A stretch of 64,000 bases of DNA from Suilimivivens aceti (GTDB taxonomy: Bacteria; Bacillota; Clostridia; Lachnospirales; Lachnospiraceae). Of this stretch, positions 59,122 through 64,000 are shown piece by piece; the first letter of the stretch is position 1; each line of letters begins with the position of its first letter. The notes below the pieces were generated by a model. It was not told the DNA's origin. It searched no databases and saw only the letters and a list, made by a program, of their open reading frames with translations. Where the stretch lies: NCBI RefSeq assembly GCF_025567405.1, contig NZ_JAOQKJ010000007.1:176274-240273 (forward strand), read 5' to 3'. A program made the position numbers and the translations under genes.

Positions 59122-59150
59122 GGCTCCTGCCATACGGCGGGAGCCTTTTT
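59122..59150 (+). terminator. Rho-independent terminator after the GH42 gene
   Basis: GGCTCCTGCC (59122-59131) pairs with GGCGGGAGCC (59136-59145) including one G-U pair, followed by TTTTT. Confidence 0.9.
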
Positions 59151-59164
59151 CCTTCATTTTTATA

Positions 59165-59193
59165 ATGACACAAAATAGAGGAAATGCTATAAT
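59165..59193 (+). promoter_or_regulatory. Promoter of the hydrolase-Mur ligase-Ddl operon
   Basis: ATGACA (59165-59170), 17 bases, TATAAT (59188-59193) with TGC extension. Transcription from about 59200 would carry the genes at 59270, 60073, 61701 and 62925. Confidence 0.7.
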
Positions 59194-59269
59194 AAGACTG
59201 CTTTACTGGGTTCACCGGCACAAAATGGGGAAAACTGTATAAAGTGAATAATAAAAGGACTTCTGTTTT

Positions 59270-60037
59270 ATGAAAATAAATGTGAATGGATATGAAATTG
59301 CCTATCAGATAACCGGAGAGGGCGAGGATACGGTAGTGATCCTGCAGGGCTGGGGTACGGAGCTTGCTACCTACAATTCGGTAGCGGCCTGTATTTCAGA
59401 CAGATACCGGGTAGTGCAGTTTGATTTCCCGGGCTTTGGGGCAAGCGATGAGCCAAGAGAACCCTGGGCGGTAGAGGATTATGCAAAGTTCTTTCTGGAT
59501 TTCATGGCTGCTCTTGGCATTCAGAAGGCAACACTGATCGGTCATTCCTATGGAGGAAGAGTCATCATACGGCTGGCAGCAAGAGAGAGCCTGCCCTTTA
59601 CCATAGAGCGGATCGTACTGATCGACAGTGCAGGGATCCTGCCAAAGAAAACCTGGAAACAGAAAATGAAGATCAGACGTTATAAGATGCTGAAAAAGAT
59701 CGTAAGCCTGAAGCTGGTATATGCCATCTGTCCGAGACTGATCGATGAATGGAGGAACCGTCAGGGATCAGCCGATTATCGGAATGCATCGCCCATGATG
59801 CGCCAGTGCCTTGTGAAGGCAGTCAATGAGGACCTGACAGAGCTTCTGCCAAGGATCAGACAGGATACCCTGCTGATCTGGGGCGATCTGGATACGGCAA
59901 CACCGATCACTGATGCGAAGCTCATGGAAGAAAAGATCCCCGGGGCAGGTCTTGCAGTGATTCCCGGCACCGGACATTTCAGCTTTCTGGAGAACCCGGC
60001 GCTGTTCCGGAGCATTATGCAGGCATACTTTGCCTAG
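59270..60037 (+). CDS. Alpha/beta hydrolase
   Basis: 255 residues. LQGWGTELATYNSVA holds the oxyanion region, GHSYGGR the nucleophile serine near residue 93, LLIWGDLDTATP the aspartate, and GTGHFSFLENP the histidine. Cytoplasmic, no signal peptide. Substrate unknown. It is the first gene of an operon with a membrane Mur ligase and a Ddl-like ligase, 35 bases upstream of the former, so an ester or peptide of cell wall or related metabolism is possible. Confidence 0.88.
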   Translation: MKINVNGYEIAYQITGEGEDTVVILQGWGTELATYNSVAACISDRYRVVQFDFPGFGASDEPREPWAVEDYAKFFLDFMAALGIQKATLIGHSYGGRVIIRLAARESLPFTIERIVLIDSAGILPKKTWKQKMKIRRYKMLKKIVSLKLVYAICPRLIDEWRNRQGSADYRNASPMMRQCLVKAVNEDLTELLPRIRQDTLLIWGDLDTATPITDAKLMEEKIPGAGLAVIPGTGHFSFLENPALFRSIMQAYFA

Positions 60038-60072
60038 GCGGGGAATAAAACGAAAAGAAAGGTGCTTTTACC

Positions 60073-61689
60073 ATGATAACCATTACAGCCATCAGTATCC
60101 TCTGCGCCGTGCTGACACTGCCGGCATTCTTATATGTGCTGCGCTATAATCTGCATATGTTCCAGTTAAACGGGTACAAAAATGGAGAACATATCCACTG
60201 GCTTAAGAAAAATGTAAGCAGACAGTATCTGCTGATCCTGATCGGGATCCTTGGAGTTTTAAGCATGTGCCTGCCCGGCATCGTGACACTATTCCTGCAG
60301 GCAGCATGTGCCCTGATCTGCATGAAGTATTATCTTTATCTGAAGAAAACCAATACCAAGAAGAAGCTGGTCTATACAGCCCGTGTGAAAAGGCTGATAC
60401 TGACGGACGGCATCCTGGTGATTTTACTGCTTGTTCTGACAGGTGTATTTCTTGGAGTCAGCAGGATTGCCGGTGCGTTTGCCATTCTGACTATGCTGCA
60501 GATCATTGCACTTGTGATCGTAAACTGGATCAACAGGCCGGTGGAGGGCATGATCAACCAGCACTACATCAATGATGCGAAAAAAAAGCTGCGGAGTGTG
60601 CCGGATCTGACCGTGATCGGTGTGACCGGAAGCTATGGCAAGACCAGTGTGAAATATTATCTGGATACCTTATTAAAGGAACATTTCGAGGTGCTGATCA
60701 CACCGGAGAGCTACAATACCCCCATGGGTGTTGTCAAGACGATCCGCAGTTTCTTAAAGCCCTCCCATCAGATCTTTATCTGTGAAATGGGTGCCAGACA
60801 TGTAGGGGATATCAAGGAGATCTGTGATATCGTTCATCCTGAACACGGGATCATTACTTCCGTAGGCCCCCAGCATCTGGAAACCTTCTTTAATATGGAC
60901 AATATCGTAAACACCAAGTTTGAGCTGGCGGATGCCCTGCCGGAGGTGGGGCTTCTTTTCCTGAACGGAGATAATGAATATATCAGGAATCACAGTGGTA
61001 AATACAAAAATAAGATTTTTTATACTACTGGAGAATGGGCGAAGGCCAGGGAGCTGGAAAGCCAGATCGAAGAGGGAGAGGTTCCCCAGTATTATCAGAC
61101 AGGGGACGTAAAACTTTCCCGTACCGGTACGGAGTTCACTGTGACAGCTCCGGATGGAGAGAAGGAAACCTTCCAGATGAGGCTTCTTGGTGAGCACAAT
61201 GTGATCAATGTGGCAGGTGCTGTTGCGGTGGCGAATACACTTGGTATTCCGCTGAAGCAGCTCAAGGTTCCGGTCCGCCGGATCCAGCCGGTCGCACACA
61301 GGATGCAGCTTCTGGAAAGAGGAAATTATACGATCATTGATGATGCGTTTAATTCCAATCCGGTAGGCTCCCGGGCAGCGGTAGAGACATTGAAGCAGTT
61401 TGAGGGAGTCCGTATCCTGATCACACCCGGCATGGTAGAGCTTGGAGAAAAGGAAGAGGAATACAATTACAAATTCGGTACCTATGCGGCAGACTGCTGC
61501 GATTATATCCTTTTAGTAGGGGAAAAGCATACAGCCCCCATCCACAAAGGGGTACTGGAGAGCGGATTTTCACAGGAAAGATGCAGAGTATTTGAAAAGC
61601 TGGAGGATGCTCTGTCATTTGCATATAGTATTAAAGCTGAAGGCCATAAATTTATTCTGCTGGAAAATGACCTTCCGGATAATTATTAA
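60073..61689 (+). CDS. Membrane-anchored Mur ligase family protein (MurF-like)
   Basis: 538 residues. The first 155 residues hold about five membrane helices (for example ILGVLSMCLPGIVTLFLQAA, ILVILLLVLTGVFLGV). The Mur central domain follows: GVTGSYGKTSVKYYL from residue 183, ESYNTPMGVVKTI, EMGARHVGDIKEI, SVGPQHLETF, GEHNVINVAGAVAVAN, and the C-terminal domain DDAFNSNPVGSRAAVETLKQ. These match MurF, which adds D-Ala-D-Ala, but MurF domain 1 that binds UDP-MurNAc is absent and replaced by the membrane part. It may use a lipid-linked or other substrate. GAAAGG precedes the ATG. Confidence 0.85.
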   Translation: MITITAISILCAVLTLPAFLYVLRYNLHMFQLNGYKNGEHIHWLKKNVSRQYLLILIGILGVLSMCLPGIVTLFLQAACALICMKYYLYLKKTNTKKKLVYTARVKRLILTDGILVILLLVLTGVFLGVSRIAGAFAILTMLQIIALVIVNWINRPVEGMINQHYINDAKKKLRSVPDLTVIGVTGSYGKTSVKYYLDTLLKEHFEVLITPESYNTPMGVVKTIRSFLKPSHQIFICEMGARHVGDIKEICDIVHPEHGIITSVGPQHLETFFNMDNIVNTKFELADALPEVGLLFLNGDNEYIRNHSGKYKNKIFYTTGEWAKARELESQIEEGEVPQYYQTGDVKLSRTGTEFTVTAPDGEKETFQMRLLGEHNVINVAGAVAVANTLGIPLKQLKVPVRRIQPVAHRMQLLERGNYTIIDDAFNSNPVGSRAAVETLKQFEGVRILITPGMVELGEKEEEYNYKFGTYAADCCDYILLVGEKHTAPIHKGVLESGFSQERCRVFEKLEDALSFAYSIKAEGHKFILLENDLPDNY

Positions 61690-61700
61690 GGAGGCAGTTC

Positions 61701-62903
61701 ATGAAAACAAGAGTGGCAGTAATGTTTGGTGGAAAGAGTGTGGAGCACGAGGTATCCGTCATCTCCGGAATCCAGGCGATCATGAGTATGGATCAGGAGA
61801 AATACGAGGTTATTCCCGTATATCTTACCAAGAAAAATGAAATGTATGTAGGCGAGGAGATCGGCAAGATCGAGGCCTATAAAGATATTCCGGGACTTTT
61901 GTCAAAGTCACAGAGAGTAATCCTTGTGAATGAGGACGATCACATCGTGCTGATGCCCTATCCGGTGAAGCTGTTTGGTAAAAAGGGCATAGAAGTGGAT
62001 ATTGCATTCCCGATCGTACATGGAACCAATGTGGAGGACGGTGCCCTGCAGGGCTATTTAAAAACGATTGGGATTCCCTTTGTAGGCTGTGACGTGACAG
62101 CCTCTGCCCTTGGCATGGATAAATACGCATCCAAGGTGGTGCTGAAGGAGAATGGTGTTCCGGTGCTGGATGGCTACTGCTTCACTACATCCGATTATGC
62201 GGAGATCGACAGCATCCTTGATAAGGTGGAAAAGGAGATCGGCTATCCGGCTATCGTAAAGCCAGTAGATCTTGGCTCCAGTGTGGGGATCAGTGTGGCG
62301 AGAAACCGCAGTGAGCTCACCAATTCCATTGATGATGCGTTCCTTTATGCAAGAAAGATCATCATTGAGCATGCGATCACAAAGCTCCGTGAGATCAACT
62401 GCGCCGTACTTGGAGATGAAAATGAGGCGATTGCTTCCGAATGCGAAGAGCCTCTGCATACCAAGGATATCCTAAGCTATGAGGATAAATATGTAAGCAA
62501 TGCCAAGGGCAGCGGCTCAAAGGGCATGGCAGGCGTGTCCCGTAAGATCCCGGCAGAGCTCTCTCCTGAAAAGAGAAAGGAAGTACAGGAGCTGGCAGTA
62601 AAATCCTTCCAGAAGCTTGGCTGTAATGGTGTAGCCAGGATCGACTTCATGATCGATGAGGAAAATGGAAAGCTTTACTTTAATGAGATCAATACCATTC
62701 CGGGCTCCCTGGCCTTTTACCTGTGGGAGCCTGTAGGGATCAGCTATCCGGAGCTTCTCGACCGGATGATCCGGCTGGCATTAAAGAGAGTAAGGGAAGA
62801 GGAAAGCATAACCTTCTCCTTTGATACCAATATCCTGAACCAGAATTCCCTTGGCGGAGTTAAGGGCGGCAAGATGGGAAAGCTGAAAGCACCCTTGCAA
62901 TAA
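61701..62903 (+). CDS. D-alanine--D-alanine ligase family ATP-grasp protein
   Basis: 400 residues, above the 310-370 usual for Ddl. MFGGKSVEHEVSVISG is the Ddl start; HGTNVEDGALQGYLKTIGIP, ALGMDKYASKVVLKENGVPV, VKPVDLGSSVGISVARN and RIDFMIDEENGKLYFNEINT (ATP-grasp metal site), then PGSLAFYLWE, all follow Ddl. The omega loop reads KGSGSKGMAGVSRKIPAEL and lacks the tyrosine of standard Ddl, so the second amino acid may differ. AAGGAGGC precedes the ATG, 11 bases after the Mur ligase stop. A housekeeping ddl elsewhere in the genome is likely. Confidence 0.85.
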   Translation: MKTRVAVMFGGKSVEHEVSVISGIQAIMSMDQEKYEVIPVYLTKKNEMYVGEEIGKIEAYKDIPGLLSKSQRVILVNEDDHIVLMPYPVKLFGKKGIEVDIAFPIVHGTNVEDGALQGYLKTIGIPFVGCDVTASALGMDKYASKVVLKENGVPVLDGYCFTTSDYAEIDSILDKVEKEIGYPAIVKPVDLGSSVGISVARNRSELTNSIDDAFLYARKIIIEHAITKLREINCAVLGDENEAIASECEEPLHTKDILSYEDKYVSNAKGSGSKGMAGVSRKIPAELSPEKRKEVQELAVKSFQKLGCNGVARIDFMIDEENGKLYFNEINTIPGSLAFYLWEPVGISYPELLDRMIRLALKRVREEESITFSFDTNILNQNSLGGVKGGKMGKLKAPLQ

Positions 62904-62924
62904 GAACAGAAGAGGAGAAGACAG

Positions 62925-63905
62925 ATGAGACAGAATAGTAAAACAAGAAATATGGCAGTCACAGGCATGCTGGTGGCAGCAGGCCTGATCATTCCTTTTG
63001 TTACCGGACATGCTTTCGGCGTTCCCGGTACCGTGCTGCTTCCCATGCACTTACCGGTATATCTGATGGGAATGCTCTGCGGACCACTTTACGGACTGAT
63101 CGGGGGCATCATTACACCAATCCTGTCCAGTATCCTGACCGGAATGCCGGCACCTTACCCGATGCTTCCGGTGATGATCGGTGAGCTTGCAGTTTATGGA
63201 CTCCTTGGCGGGCTGTTTTATCATTCCGGAAAGCTGAAGATCTATCCGGCACTGCTTGCAGCCATGATCCCGGGCAGGATCGTGCATGGGATCATCTTCG
63301 CCGTTATGATGTTTGCAGGAAATAAGCCGGTTACCTTTGCCAGTGTATTTGCCTCCAACATCGATGGGATCCCCGGTACCGTGATCCAGCTGATCCTCAT
63401 TCCGGTATGTGTGAAGGTGTTCGAAAAGCTGATGGGAAGAGAAGGAATGCCCGGCCGGTCAGATGCCCTGCAGTCAGTCCGTGAGCAGGCAAAGCAGCTG
63501 ATCGCAGAAGGAAAGGCTTCCTTTGTCGTGATCAGACAGAATGAGATCGTATATCAGGATCTTGGCAATGGCATCCGCCCGATCATGAAGGTGATGGAAA
63601 ATAACCGTGAGATCCTGTTTGATGCGGTGATCGTAGATAAAATCGTAGGAAAGGCTGCAGCCATGCTGCTTACTCTTGGCGGAGCCAGTGATATTTATGG
63701 AGAGCTGATGAGTAAAGCTGCAGAGGAATATCTGACTGCACATGACAAGAAGATCAGCTATGGAAGATGCATCCAGGTGATCAGCAACCGTACCGGAGAT
63801 GGCATCTGCCCGATGGAGCGTGCCGTGGCAGATATCGATGATCCGGTAGAGGGATATGAAAAACTGAAGGAAACCGTGAAGCAGCTTTCCAGAAAAGCCA
63901 TTTAA
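62925..63905 (+). CDS. ECF transporter S-component fused to DUF1893
   Basis: 326 residues in two parts. Residues 1-170 are a membrane ECF substrate-binding component (NMAVTGMLVAAGLIIPFVTG, then LPVYLMGMLCGPLYGLIGGI, five to six helices). From about 183 to the end is a soluble DUF1893 domain (AKQLIAEGKASFVVIRQNEI, DAVIVDKIVGKAAAMLLTLG, ISNRTGDGICPMERAV), a deaminase-like fold known from TM1506. The substrate is probably a vitamin or base; the energising EcfAAT genes are not here. It follows the ligase by 21 bases with GAAGAGGAGAAG upstream. Confidence 0.85.
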   Translation: MRQNSKTRNMAVTGMLVAAGLIIPFVTGHAFGVPGTVLLPMHLPVYLMGMLCGPLYGLIGGIITPILSSILTGMPAPYPMLPVMIGELAVYGLLGGLFYHSGKLKIYPALLAAMIPGRIVHGIIFAVMMFAGNKPVTFASVFASNIDGIPGTVIQLILIPVCVKVFEKLMGREGMPGRSDALQSVREQAKQLIAEGKASFVVIRQNEIVYQDLGNGIRPIMKVMENNREILFDAVIVDKIVGKAAAMLLTLGGASDIYGELMSKAAEEYLTAHDKKISYGRCIQVISNRTGDGICPMERAVADIDDPVEGYEKLKETVKQLSRKAI

Positions 63906-63940
63906 GACCATATAACGGAAAAACATTTATTGCATAATGA

Positions 63941-63986
63941 AAACTTCTATGCTACACTCAAACCAAAGCATAGAAGTTTTCTTATT
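63941..63986. terminator. Terminator at the right end of the window
   Basis: AAACTTCTATGCT (63941-63953) pairs with AGCATAGAAGTTT (63967-63979), followed by TCTTATTTT. It closes the hydrolase-Mur-Ddl-ECF operon. Confidence 0.85.
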
Positions 63987-64000
63987 TTCGGACAAAGTCC

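Noticed and set aside
1..64000. CRISPR arrays
   Set aside because: No regularly spaced direct repeats were seen; the only clear direct repeat is the pair before the GH42 gene.
1..64000. Known riboswitches or T-boxes upstream of birA, lysS, the suf genes or the ECF gene
   Set aside because: The gaps are too short or show no known conserved core; lysS is translated from within the greA transcript.

Overview
The window looks like a chromosomal segment of a gut Lachnospiraceae (Clostridia; in the broad neighbourhood of Blautia, Dorea or Mediterraneibacter). Evidence is the gene content and order (argF-birA-DUF6145-coaX-dusB, greA-lysS, a SUF operon led by an Rrf2 regulator, a DUF6110/P-type ATPase pair), the strong AGGAGG-type ribosome sites, the moderate GC of the core, and a bile salt hydrolase. 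The genus is inference; no 16S gene is present.

Left core (1-6.6 kb): end of argF, then birA, a DUF6145 protein, coaX, dusB and an unrecognised protein packed as one operon, followed by greA-lysS behind a perfect consensus promoter (TTGACA-17-TATAAT). The lysS product carries an extra C-terminal tRNA-binding domain whose codons are more AT-rich than the rest of the gene.

Accessory island (about 6.63-32.7 kb): generally AT-rich and full of broken genes. In order: a pentapeptide-repeat protein; a string of fused fragments of a serine recombinase, a PAPS-reductase-like protein and a Toprim-like protein; a phage-like lysogeny block (HAD-like protein, DUF5131, two XRE regulators, an S24 repressor with promoter and palindrome, a structured leader); a RelB antitoxin whose RelE partner is broken and joined to a truncated GGDEF protein; an ArsC-like remnant; an intact GH120 beta-xylosidase; group II intron and IS607 remnants abutting a tRNA-Gly; traX; a large unknown protein behind a sigma28-type promoter; conjugative/mobilisable element remnants (YodL-like, TTRAP, MobC::relaxase fusion) and a 27-residue hydrophobic peptide; AAA ATPases; a glycosidase remnant; a PAS-GAF-GGDEF protein; a Fic protein; an IS3 remnant; and a DUF1643 + AlbA_2 protein pair. 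The right limit falls inside a Dabb gene that has lost its 3' end.

Middle core (33-47.5 kb): small housekeeping and accessory enzymes (GIY-YIG, ATC hydrolase, exonuclease, sce7726 nuclease, VOC, DUF438, MATE and NSS transporters, YbaK, DUF4258/YgiT pair, cysteine hydrolase, NERD nuclease, endonuclease IV, HD-GYP protein, bile salt hydrolase, GNAT).

Right core (47.6-64 kb): thrH; the rrf2-sufCBDS-sufU iron-sulfur operon; DUF6110 plus a P1B-type ATPase with an unusual membrane motif; a divergent AraC regulator and GH42 beta-galactosidase; then an operon of an alpha/beta hydrolase, a membrane-anchored Mur ligase that lacks the usual UDP-MurNAc-binding domain, a Ddl-like ATP-grasp ligase with an atypical omega loop, and an ECF S-component fused to DUF1893. 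This last group is the best candidate for a little-described system in the window.
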